Assembly (NCBI GenBank): GCA_963989245.1
Contig: OZ022344.1
Span: 5,299,680 to 5,363,679, forward strand
DNA from: Nansenia antarctica
Taxonomy: Eukaryota > Chordata > Actinopteri > Argentiniformes > Microstomatidae
Reading direction: 5' to 3'
DNA: 64,000 nt
The stretch's first letter is position 1; each line of letters starts with the position of its first letter. The notes beneath the pieces are model-generated. The model was not told where the DNA came from. It made no database searches and saw only the letters and a list, made by a program, of their open reading frames with translations. A program made the position numbers and the translations under genes. This document shows positions 34,510 through 45,216 of this stretch, in pieces.

Positions 34510-34735
34510 CTGGGAGGAGATGGTCAGATGGAGGAGGAGATGGTCAGATGGGGGGTGATAGTCAGGTGGAGGAGATAGTCAGATGGAGGAGATAGTCAGA
34601 TGGGGGGGAGATGGTCAGATGGGGGGGAGATGGTCAGATGGAGGAGATAGTCAGGTGGGGGGGAGATAGTCAGGTGGGGGGGAGATAGTCAGGTGGGGGG
34701 GGGGGGGGGATAGTCAGGTGGAGGAGACAGACAGT
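34510..34735. repeat. GATGGTCAGATGGAGGA minisatellite, array 3
   Basis: Short version of the arrays at 24735 and 26021, with several GGGGG interruptions. Confidence 0.9.
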
Positions 34736-35395
34736 CAGATAGGGGCGGTATACTTCTGATGAGACCCCAGTTTAGGGAGGGCAGCCAATCTGAATGGCTC
34801 GTTGAATCGCATGTTTTCCGAAATAGGCAGTACACAAAAAACAGACTGGGCTGTTTTATGTCACAGTTTGTGTGTTAGTAAGCCCATCAGAGAGCCACGT
34901 GTACAGCACAAGCACTGAAAGAGACGCTCATGTAATTTCCCTCGACGAGACTGCTTAGTTTTTGCAAAGGGGCAATATTATATATAGAAGAAGAATAGTC
35001 TTCCCGACAAGCAGCCAGACGATATTGGGAAATATAGACGGGCGGTTGTTTGGTGCTGTTGCACCCTAATACTTATTCGAATCAGATCTTGTCTTGCTAA
35101 CTGTGTTACTTACACAATTACAGCTTGCACAAGTCCCATCCCATCTCATCTCCATAACCACCGCTGACAACAACCCGATGATGACATGCGCAAATGCATC
35201 GCACCGTCAAACAGCGATGGACATGTGGGCCATGAAGTTCTTCTTCTTCTTCTGTTAGATTTCACAGCAGCTTGTGTATCCTTAACGTTGCACTACCGCC
35301 ATCTGGTGGATTTAGCCCACATCTACGTTGTCCGGTTTGTCAAACAGGGTTGCCAGATGGGGCGGGTTACCGCCGATTCATGGACTACATGTTGA

Positions 35396-35995
35396 TCACA
35401 CTGCTGGGCAGGAAAATAAGCATTTGGGCGGGTTGGGCTGGATGAATATAATAGACAGGCCGATATAGACATGTCTATCTATATCCGTCTGAGTTGCTAC
35501 ATTAGTGTTAGTCGGAGAACACTGCACACTTACGGACTGCTGACTTGGCTCCTCCGTGGTCAGGGTAGTGTCTGCAGGTGGTGATGCGTTACATCCCAAC
35601 AGGAGAGCATCCAGAGTGTCCTCTCTCAGCCGTTTCCTGAAGCGCCCTTCACTCGCTACCCGAGGCCGTTTAGACGACTCCTCGTGGGGGAAAATTGTAG
35701 GCACGGAATTCGGTTTTAGTCTTCGCTTATAGCTTAAGGCACCAGTGAGCTCTTTCATTAGCGCCGGTCGGTTAAACGCCTCGAACGCATCTTCGGTAAA
35801 GTGTTGAGAACACAGCCGCGCGTCTTTAGGCAGGTGGGTTCGTCCACACGCGTCTTTAGGCAGCTGGGCTCGTCCACACGCGTCTTCCCGCCGCTGTCTC
35901 CTCTTCTGATCGGTAGGAAAGCTGTGCACACTTATGTCACTCCCCTTGTTCGCGTTCGACTGATAGTGACAACCAAACGCAGCGCAATGTGGCAT
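35396..35995 (-). CDS. THAP-domain protein, third locus
   Basis: The start at 35995 (MPHCAAFGCHYQSNANKGSD) fits THAP proteins, where the first Cys follows within a few residues. A C-x2-H pair (LCSQHFTEDAF) and a closing SVPTIF box follow. The frame runs to a stop at 35396, but a GTAAGT donor at 35533 (exon edge 35534) could end the exon earlier. A 33-bp in-frame tandem duplication inserts an extra KDACGRAQLP/KDACGRTHLP unit, and the usual invariant Trp is not visible. It is not homologous in detail to the other two THAP exons. Function unknown. Confidence 0.6.
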   Translation of the reverse strand: MPHCAAFGCHYQSNANKGSDISVHSFPTDQKRRQRREDACGRAQLPKDACGRTHLPKDARLCSQHFTEDAFEAFNRPALMKELTGALSYKRRLKPNSVPTIFPHEESSKRPRVASEGRFRKRLREDTLDALLLGCNASPPADTTLTTEEPSQQSVSVQCSPTNTNVATQTDIDRHVYIGLSIIFIQPNPPKCLFSCPAV

Positions 35996-36137
35996 GGTTG
36001 TATTATGTCGCACGTTATATATCCACCTGCTGCAGGTCAGGAAAGATACCAGCGACAGCGCGGGACCGGAGCACCAGCGTGGTGAGATTGACTCGAAATT
36101 GCAACCATCTGACGTCACTACCGCGCGACCGTATGCA

Positions 36138-36225
36138 ATGGAATGCCTCTTGTCCAATCAAATTACTTGGTCCCTTTATGACGTTGGACCCGGTGTGCTT
36201 TCAGAGCGAATTTACGAACGCAGCC
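36138..36225. mobile_element. MITE (TGCGTTCGTAAATTCGCTC termini), copy 3, one-ended
   Basis: Right part only: TGGAATGCCTCTTGTCCAAT to GAGCGAATTTACGAACGCAG. It lies just upstream of the THAP gene. Confidence 0.85.
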
Positions 36226-36499
36226 ATGCAGTCCACAAAAAAACGGACCGAATTGCTTTATTTCACAATTTCGGTGTTAGTGTTAGCTGTGTTAACGGTG
36301 TAAACATTATGTAAAGAGATCAGAATGGTCCAAATAGTGCAAATACTTATTTACAGTATTTATGGTGGTCCCACATTGGACGTCCTTTTACTGTCACAAG
36401 AGCTCACAGATCTTGCGGCTGTGTTTGCACATTGTTGTCCTTCACCCAGCAGATCTGGCAGTGGGGATGAAGTGGGGATGAATTTAAAAGAGTATATGA

Positions 36500-37540
36500 T
36501 GCCAACAAGATAGTCATAATCTGGCCATGTTGTTATTATTCTTCAAATAGGCCAACACACAGTTCTAAATAGTTGAACATGTATAATTTGTTTGAACATT
36601 TTACATTTGTTTTGTATCCAAACAAAGGTGTTTAAAGAAACAAATGATTTACTGTACCTTCCATGAGGTTGTCAGCATATCTTTTCACGTTGTACTTTTC
36701 ACATGTCCTCCCCACTAAGTAACAGTGGTACAAAGCACTCCTAAACAACATGTTCTTTTTAATGTATCTGTAAATGGGGCAATTGGATTCCCAGGAGTTG
36801 TATAACAACTAAAGTTGACAATATTATCACAGGTCTACACTGAAGGAACTATTCAATGCAAGGTTGCATTTATACTCCTTGTGGTTGCACGTTCTTGGGG
36901 GGGTGCTGTCCTCCTCACTTTGAGGGTCTTGGGGGGCTCATACAAGACATCTGTGGTCTCCATGGAGACTGTTCTCCGTTTCCTTCCCCTCGCCCCCCTC
37001 ATCTCTGTCTTCTGCCCCTCTTCCTCCTCATCTCCAGAGCTGGAAACACACTCCTGAAACAGAGACACACAATGGTCAGATGCTGAGCTAGCTGTGTCTC
37101 ATGAGATTATTTCCCTTCAATGTTTTGATGTGGCAATTCATATACTGTAAGTCATATACTAAAATACACAGATGTACGTCCTGATTATAATGATACTTGT
37201 GAATGAAGCTGAAGTGTGTCGTATGAGTGTGAACGTGAGTGTGAAAGTATGAGATCACAGATAAGATGGAACAGTACCATCCAGAGTCCCGGATCAGATT
37301 TAGGAATCTGTGGTCCTGGTGATTCAAAGACGTGATGTTCTGATTCGCCAACATGTGGCTCTGTACCATTCATCTGGTTGTCATGGTGAGCCAGATCTGG
37401 TTCTGATGAATCGTCATCGGTCCAAACCGATTGTTCCTCCTTAGCCATGGAACACAGAGACAAAAAAAAGCACATTTAATGCCTGTTTAATAGCTGCAGC
37501 ATCCCAATGACCCAAGACAAGCACCTTTACATTTTAGACA
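36500..37540. repeat. Tandem gene duplication, left copy
   Basis: Matches 40455-41870, including both exons of the unknown acidic protein and flanks (CTTCAAATAGGCCAACACAC). The right copy has about 270 bp extra at 41200-41470. Confidence 0.85.
36853..37448 (-). CDS. Unknown acidic two-exon protein, copy 1
   Basis: Exon 1 is 37278-37448 (starts MAKEEQSVWTDDDSSEPDLA, donor GTACTG). Exon 2 is 36853-37053 (acceptor TTTCAG, starts ECVSSSGDEEEEGQKTEMRG, basic stretch GRKRRTVS, ends NATLH-stop). The model gives about 123 residues with an acidic start and a possible nuclear localisation signal. I do not recognise a family. Its conservation with copy 2 at 40838-41767 in both exons and splice sites supports a real gene. 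Confidence 0.5.
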
Positions 37541-37660
37541 TTTAGCAGCAGACGCCTTTATCCAAAGTGACTTACAACAAATACATGTGTCAAAAGTAAG
37601 TGAATCATCTATACATCATAACAAAATCAAATCTATGCTCGGACCAGGGGCCATTACGTC
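37529..37660 (-). mobile_element. SINE-like dispersed repeat (GTCTGCTAAATG-tail family), minus, partial
   Basis: The reverse complement of the GCGTCTGCTGCTAAATG tail with the GGCCCCTGGTCCGAG part. Confidence 0.6.
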
Positions 37661-37729
37661 CGCATGTGGAAGGAGTCGCAACCGCTATGAGGGCGCCCGT
37701 GGACGTACTAACAAAGGTTACACGCACGT

Positions 37730-38360
37730 TTATATTACCTGAGGGACGCGGGAAGACGCGGGAGCAGCCGGCCCCACCATATGTTCCACCAGCCTGCTGA
37801 GACTGGAGCTGATGCTGCGCATCGTGGACGACCACTCGTCTAGTCTCCGAACGAACTCGGCGTCCGACTGTCTGACCTGCTGAACCAGGCTCCTCCTGAG
37901 CTCCAGGTCCTCCTGCGCGATATCCACAGGGAGGAGTCGTCTCTTCAGTTTAGTTCTCCTGTAGCCACCACCCACGGTAGCGTTGTTGAGTCTCCGGGGC
38001 CGATCGTCCGCCGCGACCCCCGCAGAGGCGGCGGCACCACTACCACCTGCCACTCCGTCCTGGACCGGTGTTGTAGACCCAGCGGCCCCCTCCTCCAACA
38101 CATCCAAGGACTCTATGCCCGTGCGTAGTGGACTAGCGGTAGCAGGGCACCCACTCCAAATGGCCTCACAGAGTTTGAAAAACATCATGATCACTCGTCC
38201 GTGGCCACTTTTTCTCCCGTCGTTTATGGCCTTTCTGTATTTGGTCCGTATGGCCTTGAGCTTGCTGGTCAGTTGACCTGTGAACACAAAACACAACAGG
38301 AAATAAGTTTACATGACATGCTGATAGGAGTAATACACATCACATCACACACACACACAA

Positions 38361-38419
<59 letters not shown>

Positions 38420-39294
38420 ACAGGACAGGACAGGACAGGACAGGACATCTGACTAACCCTAACCTTCACCCATGAAGGTGCATGTGACAAATAAAGTACC
38501 CTTGAACCCTTGAACACACGGGGTTCCTGCCGGTTTCAACAAGTCACATTTTTAAAAGACGTTTTAAGACCACTTTTAATAGAATTCCAGACCTATTTCA
38601 CAACAAAAAAGAGTTTTCCCAAAAAAGTTAATTTTGCAGATGGGAGGTTTTGCGTTTCGGCCCGGCCATCGTTATGTAAGAACAATCCAAACAAACATAA
38701 CAGTACACAGAACTGTAACACAGGCAGGGTATCTAACCCTAACACACATGCTTTTCAATGAGCTTACTTATTATAGCCTAGAAGACGACGGCTAAATAGG
38801 CTTTATGTGGTTTTGTAGCCTAAATCTTTACAATCTCAAGGTTTACTAGGACGAGAGGGAAGACGATCGCCTTCCCCAGCCAGCAGCATGGTACGGGTGT
38901 GTGCGTTGTGTAACGTTACACATGATTAGGAGTTGTTAACATCTCGATCCCGTCGACACTACCGGGCTAGTAGCCAGCGCCACAGGTGCTTTTTCTGTTT
39001 GTTTTTCCCCGCCAAGACCAAACTTTATAGCTAGGTCTACTACTCCATCTACTACATACCCTGTGTGATCTCTTCTGACTGGTGCGGGTAGTATTTCCCC
39101 ATGGCCACGGCGTCTTCCTTGGAGGGGTAACGCTCCCGGAATCTCTCCATGATGTCTATGTACTTGCTGTGCACCGACTCCCAATCAGTGTTCTCGGCCA
39201 CATGGACCGCCTTGTACTGCTGTGTTACTGTGAGTAACAGTTCCGTCTCGTCGTCGGTCCAGACGAAGGTAGTAGTACTAATAGTTTTCGCCAT
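37730..39294 (-). CDS. Myb/SANT-like DNA-binding protein of a teleost multicopy family
   Basis: Exon 1 is 39060-39294 (start MAKTISTTTFVWTDDETELL, then YKAVHVAENTDWESVHSKY, a SANT/Myb-like fold with Trp spacing). Exon 2 is 37730-38277 (acceptor CACAG, QLTSKLKAIRTKYRKAINDG, RKSGHGRVIMMFFKLCEAIW, a low-complexity linker, a basic KLKRRLLP, and a C-terminal helix RRLDEWSSTMRSISSSLSRL). Phases match (G/GT). This arrangement is familiar from uncharacterised multicopy fish genes, probably transposon-derived. A GTAATA donor at 37738 could replace the stop-containing end. Confidence 0.7.
38345..38450. repeat. CA and GGACA microsatellites
   Basis: A CA run to about 38417, then six GGACA units, in the intron of the Myb/SANT-like gene. 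Confidence 0.95.
38470..39055. other. Intron of the Myb/SANT-like gene
   Basis: A retroposon-type tail GTGACAAATAAAGTACCC at 38487-38504. Otherwise no feature recognised. Confidence 0.45.
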
Positions 39295-39429
39295 CGCTGT
39301 CCTTCGTTTCAGAGTGGAGAAGAGAGCAGAATGTTTTGTTGTGCTTCCTGGTTTCGTCATCAACACGTGCTACGGTACGCGCATGCGCATGCCCAGTGTG
39401 GCCTGAGATCAGATCGGGCCAAGGATCAT

Positions 39430-39540
39430 ATAAACTTGTAAAATCCAGGTGCCCTTAGAGTAGACAAATGTATTTGTTGTAAGTCGCTTTGGATGAAGGC
39501 GTCTGCTAAATGCCGAAAATGTAAATATAACATGTATTTG
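39430..39540 (+). mobile_element. SINE-like dispersed repeat (GTCTGCTAAATG-tail family), partial
   Basis: Tail AAGTCGCTTTGGATGAAGGC followed by GTCTGCTAAATGCC. Confidence 0.6.
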
Positions 39541-39779
39541 ACTTGTAATATGTATGTTAACAATATGATTAAAGCCTCATTTCATTTATTCATACCAGAC
39601 TATTCTTGCTCAGTGTTAACAGTGCGTAGACAAATGTCCTTGCCAATCCTTCATATTGTCACTGCCAAACTATAAGGCTCTACAGTATTTAACTGTACTA
39701 TTTGGTGCAGATTCTCTCTCATTCCCTAGTGTCCAATAAGCACAACATGTTTAAATCATAAGTTTAATGTGTACGATGC

Positions 39780-40215
39780 ACTAGTAATAGGTCGGATGTG
39801 AGCTGGTGACTGGAGGGTAGCAGGCATCTAAGGTGCCCAACACTGCCGTTGTGCCCTTGAGCAAGGCACTTAACCCCTAACTGCTCCAGGGGCGCTGAAG
39901 ATGGCTGACCCTGTGCCCAACGCTCTGTCCAGATGGGAGACGTGTGCACAAACTACACGTTGTGGTAAATGGACTGACATATAGCGCCTTATTCCAAAGC
40001 AGCCTCTCATTCACCCATTCACACACACATTCACACACCAATGGCGGCAGGCTACCATGCAAGGCGCCGGCCCGCTCACTGGGAGCAATTTGGGGTCCAG
40101 TGTCTTGCCCAAGGACACTTCGACATGTGGTCAGCCGGGACTCGAACCGCCGATCTGCCAACCTTGCGATCATTAGACGCCGGCTCTACCTCCTGCGCCA
40201 CAGCCGCCCCGGTCT
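39780..40215 (-). mobile_element. tRNA-derived SINE (GCGCAGGAGGTAGAG head) plus adjacent SINE fragment
   Basis: 39955-40215 is a near-identical match to 13212-13468 with the head at the right end. 39780-39950 carries TTGAGCAAGGCACTTAACCC, a motif typical of another fish SINE. Confidence 0.75.
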
Positions 40216-40837
40216 GTGGTCTCAGTGCTCTGTTCAATGATCATGAAGTTGAATCTAATATTTAGTGACAATGCTCAGAGAAAACCCACACCGCACACAC
40301 CTGTTGCAAACGAAGCGGTTTAACCTAAATATGATGATAATTAAAAGAATATAGAGGAAAAACCTCTTTCCTTTACCTTTTCTTTTATGTAAAGGATGGC
40401 CAGGTGTGGTAGGATGGCCAGATGTGGTAGGATGGCCAGATATGGTAGGCCCACCAACAAGATAGTCATAGTCTGGCCCTGTTGTTGTTATTATCCTTCA
40501 AATAGGCCAACACACAGCTTTTTAGATTTGAACATTTATAACATATTAAAGCAAATGACCAGTGGGTTGTCATTGTCAATAACAAAATATAGGTTTTGTA
40601 TCCAAACAAAGGTGTTTTAGGAAACAAATGAATTGCTGTACCTTCCATGAGGTTGTCAGCATATCTTTTCACATGTCCTCCCCACTAAGTAACAGTGTTA
40701 CATGGCACTCCTCCTGAACAACACATTCTTCGTAATGTATCTGTAAATGGGGCAATTGGATTCCCAGGAGTTGTATAACAACTAAAGTTGACAATATTAT
40801 CACAGGTCAATAACTTGGAATACACTGAAGGAACTAT

Positions 40838-41767
40838 TCAATGCAAGGTTGCATTGTTACTCCTTGTGGTTGCACGTTTTTGGGGGGGTGCTGTCCTCCT
40901 CACTTTGAGGGTCTGGGGAGGTTCAGACGAGACATCTGTGGTCTCCATGGAGACTGTTCTCCGTTTCCTTCCCCTCGCCTCCCTCATCTCTGTCTTCTGC
41001 CCCTCTTCCTCCTCATCTCCAGAGCTGGAAACACACTCCTGAAACAGAGACACACAATGGTCAGATGCTTAGCTAGCTGTGTCTAATGAGATTATTTCCC
41101 TTCAATGTTTTGATGTGGCAATTCATACACAAGTATTGTACAAATACACAGATGTACGACCTGATTATAATGACACTCGTGAATGAAGCTGAAGTGTGTC
41201 GTCGTAATTGTTGGGAATAAAGTATGGACAGCAGTCCAACTGATCATCTTCGACATGTGTCTTCCTCAGCGTGCATGTAGTTTGCGTCTTTATTTGAAAT
41301 GAATTATGATTCGCTGAGTGCTGTCCATACGTTATCATTTGTATTTGTACTGGTGTGTGCTATCTTGGCCAGGGCTCCCTCGAAAAAGAGACCTTAATCT
41401 CAAGGGAATAATAATAATCCCTATGATATTCTACATGGATCCAGCCCATGAACAGCAGTTTCTAATAAGACTTGAGTGAGCATGTTCTTTTTAATTCATT
41501 GCAATAGTTAACAGAGATGGTTTCAGATGAAGGCAGTGACTGATAAAGGATGAGATGGAAGATGAGATGGAACAGTACCATCCAGAGTCCCAGATCAGAT
41601 TCAGGAGTCTGTGGTCCTGATTCAGAATCTGATCCAAAGACGTGATGTTCTGATTCGCCAAGACGTGGCTCTGAACCATTCATCTGGTTGTCATGGTGAG
41701 CCAGATCAGGTTCTGATGAATCGTCAGTGGCCTGTTTTGTCCAAACCGACTGTTCCTCCTTAGCCAT
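40838..41767 (-). CDS. Unknown acidic two-exon protein, copy 2
   Basis: Exon 1 is 41579-41767 (MAKEEQSVWTKQATDDSSEP, longer than copy 1 by small in-frame insertions such as KQA and DSES). Exon 2 is 40838-41038 (ECVSSSGDEEEEGQKTEMRE). Same splice sites as copy 1. Substitutions between the copies are mostly in frame, suggesting both have been under coding constraint. Family unknown. Confidence 0.5.
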
Positions 41768-41844
41768 GGAACACAGAGAGAAAAGCACATTTAATGCCTG
41801 TTTAATAGCTGTAGCATACCAATGACCCAAGACAAGCACCTTTA

Positions 41845-42100
41845 CATTTTAGATATTTAGTAGACACCTTTATCCAAAGTACATTTGTCTAAAGTACATT
41901 TGTCTAAAGTACGGTAGGTGAATACATCAGTCATCATAAGAAAAACAAATCTATGCTAGGACCAGGGGCCATTGGCAGTCACAATGCTAGAAGGAATAAT
42001 GACATTTTTCTTTTTTTACAGTAGAGAAACTGTACAGTGGGGATGAAGAGGTCTTTAGGTGGGACTGTTAAGAGTGTAGCCTGAAGAGATGGTCCCTCTC
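41845..42100 (-). mobile_element. SINE-like dispersed repeat (GTCTGCTAAATG-tail family), minus
   Basis: Reverse complement with the tail at 41850-41880, GGCCATTGGCAGTCACAATG, and GTAGCCTGAAGAGATGG at the far end. Confidence 0.65.
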
Positions 42101-42192
42101 AACCTTGTGTTCATGTTAATTTTAAGTTCATGTTCATCGAGTTCATCTTAACAAGTCTCTCTTCCTTCATTGACACTGGACAGATGGTACGT

Positions 42193-42262
42193 ATTATTAT
42201 TATTATTATTATGTATTATTATTATTGTGTATTATTATTATTATTATTATTATGTATTATTA
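42193..42262. repeat. ATT microsatellite
   Basis: Interrupted ATT repeats with GT insertions. Confidence 0.9.
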
Positions 42263-42529
42263 AGAGTATTGGACGGATGGGAGTGAATACCTCAGTATGC
42301 CTTCACCATTGTTGTTGTTTATACTAGCACAAGTGGCGGAGAGACAATATAAAAACTATATATTTTAAACAAATATGTTCCCTCTTCCTCACTATTTAGG
42401 TGGGTTAGGCTTCTCCACAAGTCCTAGCCTACAAAGTTCTGTGACTGGCATTGTGTGAATTCTGATGTTTGAAATTCCCCTACCTGAACGAGGACAAAAT
42501 CTACCAAAACATTGCCTGGATACTAAATG

Positions 42530-42862
42530 AGACGCACAATGGAAGACACTGATATAAGACATCTACTACCCCCCAGCATTGTGTCTCCTGAGACACCTGC
42601 TTCCCCCTATACTGCGTCTCCTAAAACTTCTACTTCCCCCCTTGTACTGTTTCTCCAGTGTCAACAATTAAAAAAATATAAATCTTTATTTATTTTTTCT
42701 TCTATCACGACGACTGCCAATGGCCCCTGGCCTGAGCTAGATTACTCTTCCTGCTACGACTGGTGAATTGATGATTTACTTGCTTAGTCTAATGTATTGA
42801 TTGTAAGTCGCTTTGGAATAAGGCGTCTGCTAAATGCCAAAAATGTAAAAATGTAAATGATA
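42530..42862 (+). mobile_element. SINE-like dispersed repeat (GTCTGCTAAATG-tail family), full copy
   Basis: CCCAGCATTGTGTCTCCTGA, CCAATGGCCCCTGGCCTGAG, tail AAGTCGCTTTGGAATAAGGC then GTCTGCTAAATGCC. It ends about 20 bp from the last recognised exon of the ZAD-like gene. Confidence 0.75.
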
Positions 42863-42882
42863 TTCAGTAGTTCTCGCAGTAC

Positions 42883-44085
42883 CTGGACCTCATCTTCGAC
42901 TGTGTACTCCACGGAGGCCGGTGTGTGACCTGTGTACCCCTTCCTCAGCAGCAGTCTGCCGTCTGTGCTTTCCTTCAGTTTCAACACGACAGATTTAAAG
43001 CTCACGCTGAATCCAAGTTTGTAAAACACAGGGAAACTCCTCTTCTTCACCCCGCATTTGTACAACTCGATACCGTTGCGGTACAGCGGTGCAGCCACAA
43101 ACTTTGAGCGCGCCCTCAGTAAGATAGCCCCAGCCCAGGCCAACTTCTCCCTCTTATGAGGGTCCTTTGTAATCAGTTTTTTGGATCCATCAATGGGTTC
43201 TCCATAACCTGGCACTGAACTGGACACCTCCAGGAATCTGAGGAAGGTGGGAGCTCTGGTCTTCAGCTCCTCTTGGACCTTGTCCCAGGTGAACTCCTGG
43301 AGGGACGGCGGGGAGTTCCGACGCAGGATCGAGTCGTGTTGCACCATGATCCGGCACTCTCGGTTCACTAGCTTAAGGACCTCGGCAATCATTATGGGAG
43401 CCATACCTGAGACAGACACATGCGAATACATCCTGAAAAGAACGACCTTTTTGCTAGGGATAATTTTTGACACGCAAAAAAGATTTGTCTCCAAATTCAC
43501 ATTGTCTCTGTTATGGTTTGTTGTAACCATAAACTCTAAATGCACTTGTTTTACTAGTCAATCCTCTACACTCCTCAGTCACAATCTCCAGTGTTTGCTT
43601 GATAAAAAAAAAAAGTGACAAACCTGGAACTCGCATCAAGAACTTTGGTAAGCTTTGGGGCCGGTTACCTTGAAGCAACAAACCAATTTTTTCCAAGGGA
43701 CCTTTAAGTATCCGTGACTTATGTGAAAAAGTACTTGTAACAGTAACCTGGCGTAAAGAAAACAAAAAGCAGAAGTAATGTTTACATGATGAGACCATCC
43801 TTTCAATTGGCAGTGGCTAACAGTGGCTAAAAAAAACATGTATAATTGCATTATGGAACAAACTTGCAATAATGAAATCTGTGAGTGTTATTATGTAGGC
43901 TATGCTGAAAATATATATGCAACACATTAATTTGTTATGATGATGACCAACAGTTATATTAAATGTAAACGTGTAAGGTGGCAACACGGTTTTCTACCTG
44001 TGCTGCTTAAGAGTCTGATTAATAGTGGGATTATAATACACAACAAACTGCTTGGATATTGCATCAACACAACCCTTCACTGTTG

Positions 44086-44116
<31 letters not shown>

Positions 44117-44728
44117 AAAAGCTAGAGCACTTACTTTAACTAATCTGTGATAATTCTCGTTCTGGTCACCCTCTTCCGATGATGCATCAACAGGTGTAGG
44201 CCTATCTAGCACTTGGTCGTCTCTTGCTGGAGCTGTAGTTGGGACTGGGACTGGGACTTGGACTGGGACGGCTGGGGCTGGGGCTGGGGCTGGGACTGGG
44301 ACTGGGACTGGGACTGGGACTGGGACTGGGACTGGGACGGCTGGGGCTATGGCCCTGAACATCCCTTGCCTCGCAGGACTATCAGTGCTTTCCTGAGCTC
44401 TACTACAGGTCGAGACAGACTGTTTCGTTGTTACACCACCAGCAGCATATGCTCTTTCCTTTACGAAACTGACGATTTTCTCCACGTCATTGGCACTTCT
44501 TTTATATTTGACCAGAAGAGTTCGACAGGAGCTGCATACTGCTCTGGAAAACCCATCGCTCAGCGTGACTGGTCCCGTTATCTCCTCTAAAGCCAGCGTG
44601 TAGTCCGGTCGCAATAGAGAATATTTACCCTGCAAAAGGTTGTGTTTGTTCTTCTTGGAGTGGAAAGGTTGTCTACAAACACGGCAAACATCACTTTCGG
44701 TTTTAATCATCGGCGATTGTTGAGCCAT
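42883..44728 (-). CDS. ZAD-like zinc-binding multi-exon protein (teleost multicopy type), partial
   Basis: Exon 1 is 44135-44728 (start MAQQSPMIKTESDVCRVCRQ; paired C-x2-C at CRVC and CSSC in GFSRAVCSSCRTLLVKYKRS). It also carries a Val-Pro/Ala-Pro tract of about 36 residues. A probable exon lies at 43669-43747 (VTVTSTFSHKSRILKGPLEK). A large exon at 42883-43406 encodes FTWDKVQEELKTRAPTFLRF, KREKLAWAGAILLRARSKFV and FYKLGFSVSFKSVVLKLKES, ending at a GTACTG donor. A short exon between 43600 and 43660 is possible. The layout resembles uncharacterised fish genes with a ZAD-like N-terminus and a DUF6589-like region; that link is my inference. Downstream exons are not found. Confidence 0.55.
44230..44345. 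repeat. GGGACT/GGGGCT coding hexanucleotide repeat
   Basis: Inside exon 1 of the ZAD-like gene, encoding Val-Pro and Ala-Pro on the minus strand. Confidence 0.9.
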
Positions 44729-44800
44729 GGTCTTCTATGCGCACTGTCGCGACGGTAAGCAGCGTGTCTGTGATCGACTCGGCAGTGAAATTCATCAAGG

Positions 44801-45216
44801 GGTGTGTTCGTAAATTCGCTCTGAGAGCGCCGGAGCACACACTGGGTTCTGTTTCAATGTATATGTGGTGTTGTTGTAGTGATGACAAACAGTTAAACAA
44901 ACAAGTTAAACGTTTACTCGGCACTAACACGCAATCTGGTCCCACCCCCAAGAGCTTTCCCCTAGGAATCAACACCACAGTCCTAACTCCCGACTGTTAA
45001 ACAACACATTGCTACAAGTTTCCTCTTTAAAAAAAAAGTGTTATACCATAAATACAATAAACAATAAACAATAAACTCCCTACACACTGTCCATGAACTG
45101 ACAGGGTGCCGTCCCAGAGTCGTTCAACGTCATAGAGCGACCAAGTAAGTTGATTGGACAAGAGGCATTCCATGAGTGCTGATCAGATTTGCAGAGCGTG
45201 TTTACAAACGCAGCCC
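44801..45216. mobile_element. MITE (TGCGTTCGTAAATTCGCTC termini), longer or split copy
   Basis: The left half (GTGTTCGTAAATTCGCTCTG to about 44850) and right half (from about 45127 to GCAGAGCGTGTTTACAAACG) match the short MITEs. About 275 bp of other sequence lies between. It may be an insertion or the internal part of a longer parent element. Confidence 0.75.

Larger units (their letters stand above)
31838..35513. repeat. Segmental duplication, right copy
   Basis: Matches 22076-27660. It lacks the internal tandem duplication and has a much shorter minisatellite (34510-34735). Confidence 0.9.
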
